DNA from: Gorsachius magnificus
Lineage: Eukaryota; Chordata; Aves; Pelecaniformes; Ardeidae
Direction of reading: 5' to 3'
NCBI GenBank assembly: GCA_034008185.1
Contig: CM067084.1
Coordinates: 16,016,385 to 16,080,384, forward strand
Length of the DNA: 64,000 bases
Part shown: one piece after another, positions 52,402 to 64,000 of the stretch
How positions within the stretch are numbered: the stretch's first letter is position 1
Layout of the letters: every line of letters begins with the position of its first letter
Notes under the pieces: model-generated
The model's database searches: none
The model's input: only the letters and a program-made list of their open reading frames with translations
Told to the model about the DNA's origin: nothing
Program-made: the position numbers and the translations under genes

Positions 52402-55400
52402 TCCACTCATGATATTCTCTTGTCTATTCCTCCTAGACCTCCAAGAGACCATATAGATTGGAGAAATTTTCATGCTTTGCACTTTTTGACGGAAATATGG
52501 CTTCCCATTAGACAGCAAGGCTAGAATGAATTCAGAAGGGTGGGTTAAAAAAAACCAAACCAAAAAGCAGTTGGCATAATAAAGCCACGCTTGAAACAAA
52601 TTATGGGGTTATTTAACTGCAATTTAAAAACATAAGAAAAAATTCTATTTTTTAAAACCACGAGAAGCTGTACATATTTAAACCTGAAAAATGAAAGCGA
52701 GAACATGAAATAGCTTCTCTGGATGATTTCACAGTGAACAACAACTGGATGTAACCTGTTAAATAAGACACTTTAGACATAACATGGTGATACTTTTATA
52801 TCTTTTTCTCCTTACGCTTACAAAAATAACCTTCTAATATTACAGTAATCATATCAAACCACCTAAAACATGAGCAGTTTCAGTATAAAAACCTCTGCTG
52901 TATTTTTATAGGGGAGAAGCAGCAGATTTGTTCCTGGGTGTGTATGCACACGTGTGCAGATGCAAACAGTCTACAACAGTTTCAGAGTACTTAACCACTC
53001 ATAATGGAAAGAGCACGCAAATCACAGAAAGCAGAAAGAGGAGAGCAATCATCCCAGCTGTGATACCTGTCACAAAGGTCAGGTTTGGAAGGAGCAGCCA
53101 TCGGAGAATTCAGAAATGCATGAGCACATACAGGCTTGAAAAAGAGGCAGGTGCTGGAAGAAGGGTTTGTCTTAAGGTTGCCGAAAGCTGGCTTTTAGAA
53201 ACTTAAGCTTTATCTTCTAACAGAAGGAATAGCAGGGCTTGCCCAAGAGGAATGACAGCCCGTGCTCCAAACTTGGTATTCACTCAGCTGGATGGAAGGT
53301 GGGGCCTAATTTCTCTGGTATCTGTCCCTTTGGATTTTAACATTACCCGAGTACTTCAAGGTTCAGAGAACAGGACAAATTCACTAGCTTCCCTGAGGGA
53401 GAATGCCAGAGGAGTTGTCTTTAGACTTTCTCAGATTTGTCTTGACTTCATCATGCTACAGCACCTGTTGCTTCATACCTCTAAGATCTTTGCATGTCAT
53501 TGCCATGTCCTGTCTTCACCACAGGCCAGGACCCAGATCTCCATCAGTCTGGAGAAAAGCCAAGTCCATTCCCCAAACAGAGCTATGATGAACTCTCTCT
53601 GTGGCCAGTCTGGTCATTTAGGAGACTACAGTCTCAGGATCAACGTGGTGTGCAATAGAAAGTTAACTGTAGACACGTCTGTTGTGCTTAGCTTCCACAT
53701 TGACTTCTGTTGACTATCCTGAACATCAAACCGTGTTGATAACTTACAGCCTGACTGTTCAGTCCTCACTAGTGACAACGATTTTTCCCCGCAGAATGGA
53801 AACAAAGCAGCCTGTTATGCATGCTAGGGTACAAATTGACAAAGGAAGGTTTTGCCTGCCCTGCCCTCCCCTCAAGTAAAGCAGACCTATCCAAAAATGC
53901 AAGGAAATGGGGGAGCTAACAGTCATTTAACTTGACAGTGCCGTCATTTACCTGCATTGAAGTAGATTCCATATTCTGTGCAAATCAAGTTATTTGATCC
54001 CAGTCTTATCTGGTCTTTTGATGTAAAACGGACTAGGAAGTGCCACCGCGGGAGCTTAAGGTACTTACACCGAAGCGCTTCTGTGTGCTGTACATGTGAG
54101 TCCTGAGAGGAAGGTGAATGTTTCCACCCATCTGTGTGGTGCTAGGCCCCTCTGCAGTGCTGGAATTGGGATATTCTTCTTTTATTTCTTTTTTCTTGTT
54201 TGTATCAGGGCAGAATTCAGAGATCTTGATCAGACTGCAAGGCTGCTTCTCACCAGGTACTCTGCAAGCATAAACCCAGCCATGTTTACACTGCAATCAA
54301 GTAGTAAAAAACTTTAAAAAAAAAGTAAAAAAACCTGTAGTGCATATACATATAACGGCCCTCACTTTAATGTAGCCCTCATTAGCACCAGCTGCAGTGA
54401 TTAATACCATTGGTGATTCAGTACAAATGGGGACCACCAGGCCAAAGCTGCCAGGAGATCCCTACTGGCTGTACTCTGAACTGAGTCGAAATTCAAACTC
54501 CTCCTCCTCCTCCTTCTGACAAGCCCTCTCCTAGAGAGGTATGAGGGCACATCAATAGATGGGGTATGATGGTGATCAGGTTCACTTCTGCCTCACCTCT
54601 CGAAGTTTCAGAGTTAAGTGGAAAATTAATCTCAAGTGTGAAAGCAGACCCTCTCCAAAAAAAGGTGGAGTCAGGAAGGGAGATAAGCTATTGGGAAATA
54701 CACTAAATAATTAGGAAAAAAAAAATATAACCAGAGAGGAAGAGATCCTTTAAAAGCTATTTAATAACAAATCAGCTATTACATCTGTCAATACAGAAAA
54801 AAAAATGAGGATGCTGACAACTCTTCATCCCACGATCTGCAGCATTAATAAGTAATGAAGTGTTAAAAAAACTGGGACGCTTTGTGCCTAAAACAATATC
54901 ACATGAGGACAAGGGAATAAAGCTGAACTAAAACAAAGGACATGATTGTGTATTGCTGGCAAATAATGACATAAATGAAAAACAAAAACACGGAAACAAA
55001 TATAGCCCCTCCAACCATCAAATGTAAGGAAAACATGACTGCCTCATTTTCTTGGCAGTAGTCAGATACAAATCATGAAGTCAGCACTGTCTGATGAAAG
55101 TTTTGGATGCAGTCGTTATCCCAGAAGTGTCCAGCCCAAACTGCGTGTTTAAGCAAAGAGCGTGAGACGGCACGGGAACCGAGGATTAAAGTGACACTGC
55201 AGTAAGAGTCTCGGGGTACATACCATCCCGAGGTAAACCGCACCACGAAGGACATAGCCTGAAGGGAAAGCCTTTTCTACCCAAGCCTACTGTCATGCCG
55301 CTCTCCGTCCACTGTGAATTCATTTCCCTTACTACTGCCTCACGAACAAGGAGGCAAGACTTCTGCACCTCTGGCACATCCAGCGCTTGAACACCAACCG

Positions 55401-57071
55401 CTTATTTCTTTGCCATAGCCAACACAGTTGTGAAACCCTCTCACTTATCCCTTCTGTCATGCTCAGCACCTGCCTTTACTGAGACATTCTGCCCTCTCTG
55501 TCCTATTCCCAGGGAAAGAAAAAGTTATTCTTTTGTGAACTTGAAATATTCCTACAATGTACTCAGGTTTCACAAAGATTTCTAGGCAGCGCTGTCCACT
55601 GCCTGCCATCTATCCAGCTTATAACCAAGTCACATTAGGTCAATTTTGTATTCTTCATTTCACAAGGCTCACCCAATCTCCCCAGTTTCATTCCATGTAA
55701 GTGGCTTTAATGCCAGAGCCTTGTGCTATAGCAAACGAGGGAAGGAACTCGTTTTCTTGTCGGTGCAAGTCAGTCAGAAGGCACAGTAGGGAAGCTAGAA
55801 ACAAGAAGAGCAGAGATGGGGAAGGATCATCCTATTATTTTTTTGCAGCAGAACCTGATGAAGTTGTATTAGATAGGGCCTTGTATTTCCTTTAGAGGAT
55901 GTGCATTAAGCAGAGTTCTGCCCTGATCCCTTTAGGAAATTGGAGAGTTACGATGGTGCCTTTTCCCTGAGAGCATTTCTAAGCTTTCCTCATAGGAAGC
56001 TTTCCTTGTGGTGCGTTCTTAAGTAGATCAAATGTAAAGGAAAATCCCAGTTCAGAATTAATTGGCATACGTTTTTTCAGGAGCTGGAGGGATTTTGAAT
56101 TTCTTCCTTCTAGATGAACTTACCACACTTCCGCAATCCCCCATTTGAAGTTGCACCTGTCTGTGTGTTGGGGGTCTGTGTGTGGGCTGGGGTTAAACCA
56201 CGACACCATGGAAGCATGCAAGCACAAGGCCTGCAGCAAAATACAACTTTGCCTCCACCCTGTCACTCGGATGTTTTCCAGTGTGGTGTCCATGGCCCAC
56301 ATTTACTCCAGCTTGTTCTTGCAGTCTTTGCTTCCTTCAGTGATGTTCTCACTGCGGACACAGTAGCACAGAAAGCGAGCTGTGTTAACCATTTCCAGCA
56401 TTTCTGCACACGCAGAGTCAGCAACTGAAGCAGATGCTTTGGTGGTGTAAAAAGACTCCTTGTTTGAGGGGGTCCAGAACAATACTTCACTTGGAAATGG
56501 TTAGTACCTTTAGCTCCAGGATCATCCACACCACATGCTTGCCTTCTGTTATTTTATGAAAGAAAGCAAAGGTGTTTCCACCATGACAGACCACTGTTCC
56601 CTTGAGCCATGCTTCTGCTCTGAAAAAACAGCTTACTTCTAAGCATAACCAACCAAATGGCACATCCACTGCCTTCAGTACTACCACTCGTTATCCAGAC
56701 AGGTACTCACTTTTCATCTCCTGTCCAGCAGCTATCTGTATATATCGCAAGCTTCATCTGAGTCACGCAGTAATAATCACTGCTTATATACAAGATCCCT
56801 TGTGTACTGTATATTAATGTCTGGCTGGTAATTTAACGGCACCTCTAGGCATAAACAAAAGTTTATTAAAACAGTAAGTAAAATGTTCCTGAAGACTGGC
56901 CTGCATTTTTAATTTTCTACTCAGCATTCCAAAATACAGAGCCAGCCTTCTTATGCAAAAAGCAAGCTATGGAGTTAACACCAAGTAACATCATTTTGCA
57001 CAAGTTAGACACAGCACGGCCTAGAGCAATAGGATGCTTCATTTATATTCACAAGCCCCTTCTTTTCTGAT
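52402..57071. other. Intergenic DNA between two solo LTRs
   Basis: No gene is recognised. The 153-codon open frame at 53252-53713 has no known domain, no convincing start context and no splice-bounded limits. A short CTC-rich microsatellite lies near 54499-54514, and a possible LTR end relic at 56185-56205. The rest is AT-rich unique sequence. Confidence 0.65.
56185..56205 (+). mobile_element. Possible relic of an LTR 3' end
   Basis: The sequence GGCTGGGGTTAAACCACGACA matches the 3' terminus of the LTR family seen at 30958 and 51825, here in forward orientation and ending exactly at CA. Upstream similarity (GTGTGTTGG, CTGTGTG) is weak. It may be the remnant of a deleted LTR or chance. Confidence 0.35.
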
Positions 57072-57984
57072 TGTATTGGGTTTGCATGGCAAGGTTTTGG
57101 TATTGGGGGGGGCTACAGGGGTGGCTTCTATGAGAAGCTGCCAGAAGCTCCCCGTATGTCCAATAGAGCCAATGCCAGCCGGCTCCCAGACAGACCCATT
57201 GCTGGGCAAGGCCAAGCCCATCAGCAACAGTGGTAGCACCTCTGGGATAACATAGTTAAGAAGGGGGAAAATGTTACTGTGCAACAGCAGCCAGGAGAGA
57301 GGAGTGAGAACATGTGAGAGGAGCAGTCCTGCAGCCCCCCAGGCCAGTGCAGCAGGAGGGTCAGAGATTCCCCTGCAGCCCCCGGTGCAGCCCATGGTGG
57401 GGGTGTCCCCCCCCGGGGGCCCACAGGGGAGCAGATTCGCACCTGCAGCCCAGGGAAGACCCCACGTCAGAGCAGGGGGTGCCTGGGGGGGGCAGGGGGC
57501 CTCGTGGGGACCCATGCTGGAGCAGTCTGCTCCTGAGGGACTGCACCCCATGGGAGGGACCCACGCTGGAGCAGTTAATGAAGAACTGCAGCCCACAGGA
57601 AGGACTACATTGGAGAATTTGGTGGAGGACTGTCTGCCATGTGAAGGACCCCAGGCCAGAGCAGGGGCAGAGTGTGAGGAGTCCTCCCCCTGAGGAAGAA
57701 GGAGTGGAGGAGCCTGGGAAGAAGGGAGAGGTGAGGGGGAAGGTGTTTTAAGAATTGGGTTTATTTCTCATTACCTTACCTGATTTGATTGGTAATAAAT
57801 TAAGCTAATTTCCCCAAGTCGCATCTTGTTTTGCCATGATGGTAATTGCTGTGTGATCTCTCCCTGTCCTTGTCTTGACCCACAAGCCTTTCATTATATT
57901 TTCTCTCCCCTGTCCAGCTGAGGAGGGGAGTGATAGAGCATCTTTGGTGGGCACCTGGCATCCAGCTGGGGTCAACCCACCACA
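57072..57984 (+). mobile_element. Solo LTR (913 bp) with target-site duplication
   Basis: The unit starts TGTATTGGGTTTGCATGG and ends GGGGTCAACCCACCACA. It is flanked on both sides by CTGAT (57067-57071 and 57985-57989), a perfect 5-bp target-site duplication. An AATAAA polyadenylation signal is at 57794-57799, giving plus orientation. The GC-rich middle holds about five imperfect tandem units of 45-50 bp. Overlapping open frames of 140-185 codons on both strands come from this GC-rich array and are not genes. The family differs from that of the two other LTRs. No internal viral coding sequence remains. I recognise it as an avian LTR type, but its exact family name is uncertain. Confidence 0.95.
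57461..57694 (+). repeat. Imperfect 45-50 bp tandem array inside the LTR
   Basis: Units with heads of the form CCCACGCTGGAGCAG start near 57461, 57511, 57560, 57605 and 57650. Spacing is 50, 49, 45 and 45 bp. Copies are diverged. The array is rich in G runs. Confidence 0.75.
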
Positions 57985-60900
57985 CTGATCATCTTTAACA
58001 GTGACAGCCAAGCAAAACTTTGGACTGATTATTAGGAAACATGTACAACTCCAGGAAGCAGCAGCACATTGATTACTACTCAAATTACTTGCAAATTCTT
58101 AGATAGGAAGCCACATGACAGCTAAAGCCTTAAATTCCAGTCAGTAGTTGGCAGTGCTTTCTGTAGTTAAGACAGAGCCATGCTGTGAACATGGGGCACG
58201 TAAAAGTGATGCTATTCCTTCCTTGCGCTTATCTCTCTCTTTGCACGAGATGCTTATTTTACAAACGATTTAGTGCTTTAAAGACCAGCAGGTTTCATTT
58301 TCTTGTCTCATAAAAGAACTCCTTGACTTTGGTAAAATGCACATAATACATGCGTCAGCTATTACATATATTACCACACACTTACAGTGGGCAAGTGGGT
58401 GATCACATTTTCTGACAATATTTAAGCAGAAACTTGGACTGATTTTCACATTTCAGGTAAAGTAACGAAGGCAAGAAAATTTTCAGTACAAAATTTGTCT
58501 GTGGAGGAATTCACTGTGGAGATGCTGACGAACAAGCGAGGAGCTCTGCTTTTAGCAAGCCTCATTTAAGATCCCAGCCACATTTCCAGACTGCAGCGAC
58601 GCTCCCCCTCTGCTCCTCCACTGTAATTTAGCATACGCTAAGGATGCTGAAGCACTTTCCAGCTCCCAGGGTGCATTTACCACCTACCCACATATTGAAA
58701 CAAGACCCAGTGGTGCCGACTCGCCTCGGTACCACTTGGCTTCCAGAGAAAGGGAACGGGAGCGCTCAGCCTGAAAAGAAAGTAGACAGACGTGCTCCAA
58801 CAGGTCCCATCAAAGTGATCAGAGCATTAGGATGTTAGGAGCCTAGAGCAAATACGGATGGTGGCAGCTCTTTGCTGGGAGCCTCAATACTTTTGTCATA
58901 ACTCAGAATATTTGCCTACTTACCACGATCGAGGGACTCGGGCAGCTGAGAAGTCTCTTGCAAACAGCACCAGCAAGAGTTAGTGAGGAGGAGAAAGACG
59001 ACGGGTATCTCGGAAGGAAAGCTCCCAGAATAAATCCTTTAACGCCTGTACAGAATAAAAACTTGGCTTGTAAAAGATAAAAGCATTTATGGCACATCAG
59101 CTGCTTTTTTTTTTTTTGCATTCTTCAGTATTACACACAGTTCAGCTTTTTTATTTTTAAAACATGTTTTTCTTATATTTGAGAGACAGTCTAATATAAA
59201 CAGATTTGCTACTGCCCTGTTAGCCTTAACCTGCAGAGATTGGCGTCCTTCTTTATTTATAGCAATATGATTTTAGCTTTAAAAAAAACCCCTGACTTCT
59301 TGTTTTCACTATCTTGTTTAAGATTAGATGTCAAAGCTCTGAACATTCAGCAGTCAGCACAGGATCCTAAGTCTTGCACAAACACCTCAGGGTTTTTTGT
59401 CTGTCAGAAATCGGTGGCCCTGCTCATGTGAGGGAAAGCAAAAGGTAAGGGTCAGGCAGCAATGCCAGCCTAACTGTGGTGCACACTTTGTGGTATTTCA
59501 CATTTCCAGTTAGAACATCAGGGCTGATACATTATCTGTCATAAAATGCCGCCATGAAATATTCAGGCATAATTGACTGTATATGCAAACGAGAGCTTGC
59601 AGGATCTGGCCCAGAACTTAAAATTAGGCCAATTAACACTGCCATTGGAGCCTTCAGACCCGATGTGGTAGTAAGTCCCCGAAATCCTCATGGAGGTCAA
59701 GGGGTCTTCCACATGGGAGGGGAATTCTTATTCAAACCGTTCGCTCACATGGGACATTCATTATAAGGCTCTCTTTTCTATGTTTTTTTTTTTTTTCTTC
59801 TAGAAGTGAGGATGACTGTTTAGGAACCTCACCATTAAAGGCAAGAGTTCCTTCCCATGTTAATGTTTTAATCTCCATAGTTGTGATTTACTGAATTTTT
59901 AATATCACACTGTCTACGCAGGGTCCGCTGTCCATCTCCCCTGCATAACAGCTGTGAAGATACAAGGGCTGAAATTTTAGCCTCAGTTCAACAGAGCTCT
60001 TGCGCACATTTAAGGTGCTGCAGCTGGTGAAGAGGCTGATTTACTTAAAGGCTCTGCTGAGTTAGAGACCTATGACCTTATATCATATGCAACTTTAAAT
60101 TGAGTTAATAATTATATGTATGCAATGGCATAAACCACTGGCTTTTTTCATTCCAGGAATAGAAAAGAATAAGAAAAACGTTGGTCAGAGCCTAGAAGCT
60201 TTGCATATTCATACTTCTTACAGTTGCTAAGTGTTTGAAAATTCAGGTAATGAGCATACAATACTCTGGCTGCCTTTGTATTGCTTGGGGGTTTGCTATT
60301 CTAGTAATATCTCTACAGAAACTGTTCTATCAAGTCAGTTTTTTTGCCCTCAAATTGAATTAGCACTTGTACATTGAAGTTTTCAACATCACCCCTAAGA
60401 TTTTTCAACTTGTCAAAAGAATCTGCATGGTCTCTAACCATGAATAAAAATGATTTCAGATATCATCTTTATTTCAAGTTTTATTTCCTGGGATTAATTT
60501 AATTAATTGTGCTGGTGGCTTGTTAAACAGCTGCTGAAATAAACAGACCATTTGTCTTTCTATGTAAACATATGGGTACTGGGTTTAATTATAGTTCATA
60601 TCAGTGTGGAGAGAAAAAAAAAAAAAAACAAAACAGAAGACAAAAAATACCTTCTGATTTCCAAACTGACACCATAGACCTGAAATTGTAAGAATGCTCT
60701 CACAGCAACAAAACTTGGTTCATTTTCCTCTTACTGATTTTAATATATCATTTATATATAGACAAAAAATAATAAAGTTCAGTAGATTATATATAACCTC
60801 ATAACTTTTTTTGCATACATCCACATGCTTACACAAGACATCCATGGTTTTCTTCTTGCCTGATATAACTAGGAGTAGCCCCATAAATCTTTACTGCAAT

Positions 60901-63900
60901 ATAATTCTCCTTTTATGCTTAGCAGACCTAACCCTGCGTTGTGTCTATTACAATCATAGTAACCCTGGTTTATGGCTGTGTAACAGATCAGGGTTTAAAA
61001 CAAAAACTGTAGATAAAAATGTGTGTTAAAGCCAAAGGGGTGTGTATTCCACTGTATTTTAATTCCCCCAGATAACTCTAGTAAAGAAAATACCATTGCC
61101 AACAGGAAATAAAAGGAATAAATCATTCCAAATAACATTTCTTAAACTCTTCTGTAAGAACTATTTAGTTCCTTTAAGATCCTTAGACATCTTGTTTTTC
61201 TTAGCTATTCTCATTAGATAACAAAAAAAAAAAATAATGGGCTTACACAGAGATGAAGAAGCAGCAAGTGGAACCTCTAACACTGGGGTGGAAGTGGGCA
61301 AAAAGAATCACTTCTATATTAAGATGCTGGAAACTCATAGATACGTGTAGGATCTGTTATTAATAGCCTTTTTATACCTAGATTAGCACCATTCTTAGCA
61401 GCACGCATGTGCAATACAATGAAATATTAATAAGCAGCACACAGTTGTGTCCAAGTGGAAGGAAAGCTGGATAGATAAGCCTTGTTCCATTCCACAGAGC
61501 CTCAGCTTCTTCCTCTCTGCTATCCTACACCAACCCGACCACTCCACCAGTTTCCTATCCCAAGATTTCAATGAAATAAAGCACACGTCCACACGATGCA
61601 CGACAGGTCAAGGAGGGGAACGAAGCCAAGACAGCTGCCACAAAACACCCAACAAGAACGGGGGAGAGCAAGTGATAAAGGGAATACCTTATGACTAGCT
61701 CCAGTTTTGAGGCTGTCAGAAGACCTCGGAAAGAGCAGAGCAATATCGGTGTAACTGTGATATGCAAGGTGGTGAGGAACCCTTGGGTGCCAGACCAGAA
61801 GAAAGGCAGTCACTGTCCCCACACCACCAAATGGACAAGTATTTCAGAGCCGGGAAACCAGGGTCCAGAGTCATCCGTGCGCAGCCACTGCTGCCTAGAT
61901 GACAACATTTAGTGGTAGGAAAGGAGCAGGTCTCTGGCAATGCAGCCTTGCCTTGCAATTGCTCTCAAAGGGAGAAAGAAAAGCAGGGGGGAGAAAGAAA
62001 GAGTAGGAGCTTTGCAATTTCATTACACAGGAAATACCTGGTCCCTAACAACCATCCTGAGCTTGAATTCAATAAATATTCACTTTGTCCTATGGTATCC
62101 TGGTCCATCATTGCTTTTAAAAACAAAGCTGTGCCCTAAAGGCTGCACACGCCTGTATCTATGCAGGAACATTCAGACGGCCAAACTTCAGGCCAGCCTC
62201 TTCACAGAGTTCAAGCTCTGCTCCGTGGGAAAGAAGCAGAGGAACTAGGGATAGCCACACACATAATCTCTCTGGTGTTCTCAGCCACATACTAGGCTTA
62301 GAAAGCAAACCAAAGATTTACTTTTAAATGATACATGGATGGATATCCTACTTCAAGTAGATAGAACCTGGCATTAGCAAACATCACGAAACTGCTAAAA
62401 AATTCAGAAAGACAGCAAAAATTCAGAAGAGGTGCAACGATGTCATTGGCACTGGTTGCTGAAAGTAGCTACTCATTTCATGACAAAAGTAAACTATTCC
62501 CTTTTTCTCAGATTACAATAAAATTTGGGGGGCTGTCTATCTTGAGATAATCTATTTTCACCCTTAACAGAGGAACACAGAAATTCTAATCAGCTTTCAA
62601 ATCTCAGGAGTCCAAAGAGAATTTATATCTCTGCATAAAGGAGGACTCGGTACAGAAGAATAAAATGGGAACAATTTGGAGTAGATTAACTCAGGTAGGA
62701 TGCTGCTGTGGTCAGTTCCTCAACAGGATTTAGCAGGGTTGGCAAGACCTACCTTTTTTCAACCCCTTCTCTGGAGTGATGCCAGCTGTAATTATACATT
62801 ATAATGAGCAAGAGTCTTGAATTCACAGTAGAGCAGTGAACTTGTTTCTCCTCACCTTCAGTAATGTATTTCTGCCCTCCTCCTTCATCTTTCCTGTGTT
62901 GTTTTGTAGTTTATGTCAAACAAGTCTCAGTCTTCTCATTACAGACAAAAATCTCTGCTCATTGAAGTGCTGAGAGCTAATTCTTGTTGTTCTCACTTGT
63001 TACAGAAAACCTCCTGCCAAAGGAACCGTTTGGCTTAAAATACTGTAAACAACCTCTCCTCCTTTACCTACCACCACAGCTTGCTTTTAAGAAGTCTGTT
63101 TTCATAAACAGCACATCTTGTCTGTTCAAAACAGCATAACTAGGAGTTGCCATATCAAATACATTTATGGAAGATAGCAATAAAGAAATACCTTGACAGA
63201 CTAATGATGACCTCCCGCAAGCCAGGCACTTAAAATGCTCACTTTCCTGCTTAGCAGATTAAAAAGTAATAGCTGGGTGGCATAGTTTCCACTGGCTTTT
63301 CAAGTGTAATACCTGCCCTATGGGCTACTGTGAAAACAAAAAAATCAGACACACCGTAGAGATGGCTACCAAGTCAGCCAGTCTAACTCTGGGACATAAA
63401 ATAGCCGATTGGTGTCAGCTTCCAGTGGACACCAGAAGAGACTGAAGGTAGATGAGAAAATATAGACCTGCTTTTTCCATTTCTTACCTTGCTGAAGCCT
63501 ATGGATTTCTGTAGCATTTCTTCTGGTTTAAAACTAGGGTGGGAAGACCCAGCTTTGTTAAGGAAGAAGGACTGGCTTTGCAGCTACCCAGGTATTTTGT
63601 CCAGTGCCTAAGCATTAGTGTCTTGCACACAGCTTCCCATTTAAGTAGCAAAGCTAATGTTAGAGGCAGAAATGTGCAAATGAGCGAGTAGCACGCTCTT
63701 GTCAAGAGTGGAAATGAAATTTTAAACAGTAAGAAAGGCACTTAGATAGCACTTTGCAGAGGAGTAACACCTGGACTGGTGCAGAATTGCAGCAAGGACT
63801 TTGCCACCACGTTCACTGGCTTTGTCACAAACTGTCCTTGAGTTCTGCAGAGTTGTTTGGGTGGGCAAACCCTGGCCTGCTCCCAACGGTGGCCCTGGCA

Positions 63901-64000
63901 GGAGGGAGCAGCCATACACCATCTGCACATCCAGAGTCACACGCCGTGCCCGCAGGCACCTATCAGGCCCAGTTTTGCCTCGTGGTGTTTCTTTAGGAGG
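57985..64000. other. Intergenic DNA to the right edge
   Basis: No exon, RNA gene or mobile element was recognised. It holds an A15 run at 60614-60628, a homeodomain-motif-rich stretch around 60480-60600 and a balanced-composition stretch at 59440-59770, both described under findings. Open frames of up to about 100 codons have no known domain. Confidence 0.65.

Noticed and set aside
53252..53713. 153-codon plus-strand open frame in intergenic DNA
   Set aside because: No known domain, no homolog recognised, and ordinary chance length for a 16-kb flank.
57039..57751. Overlapping open frames up to 185 codons
   Set aside because: They lie within the GC-rich tandem array of the solo LTR and occur on both strands. 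They are not viral or host genes.

Overview
The window is vertebrate nuclear DNA from a bird. It carries several 3' fragments of CR1 LINEs, each ending in the avian CR1 terminal repeat ATTCTATGATTCTATG, and solo LTRs of avian endogenous-retrovirus type. Background is AT-rich with one strong CpG island and small coding exons separated by multi-kilobase introns. The LTR types are common in Neoaves, but I cannot name the species.

The only gene I recognise is SLC10A7 (solute carrier family 10 member 7), on the minus strand. Three consecutive coding exons are readable with exact splice junctions and matching phases: 43427-43509, 38263-38399 and 33435-33510. They encode about residues 34-132 of a protein of about 340 residues. 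The CpG island at 46700-48260 is the likely promoter. Everything left of 33435 looks like one large intron, since the next exon was not found, and its 3' part lies beyond position 1. I could not find the usual first coding exon with the first membrane segment. A splice donor in the island, after a 13-nt coding stretch starting at ATG, is in the right phase to join exon 2.

Layout: 1-33434, intron with five of the six CR1 fragments, one solo LTR (30958-31523) and a GC-rich motif-dense block (7380-7880) that may be an enhancer. 33435-47235, exons and introns 1-3. 46700-48260, CpG island. 48260-64000, upstream intergenic DNA with no recognisable exon, holding two solo LTRs with perfect 5-bp target-site duplications (51825-52401 and 57072-57984), a 17-bp tandem triplication and possible conserved non-coding stretches. 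In other vertebrates POU4F2 lies upstream of SLC10A7. If that order holds here, this flank and the intronic block could carry POU4F2 regulatory DNA, which is inference only.

Nearly all other open frames are chance frames in introns, repeats or GC-rich DNA. I see no CRISPR array, operon, RNA gene or intact mobile element. I see no clear evidence of a previously undescribed system. The most interesting points are the missing or alternative SLC10A7 first exon, the intronic GC-rich block, and the decay and internal repeats of the LTRs.
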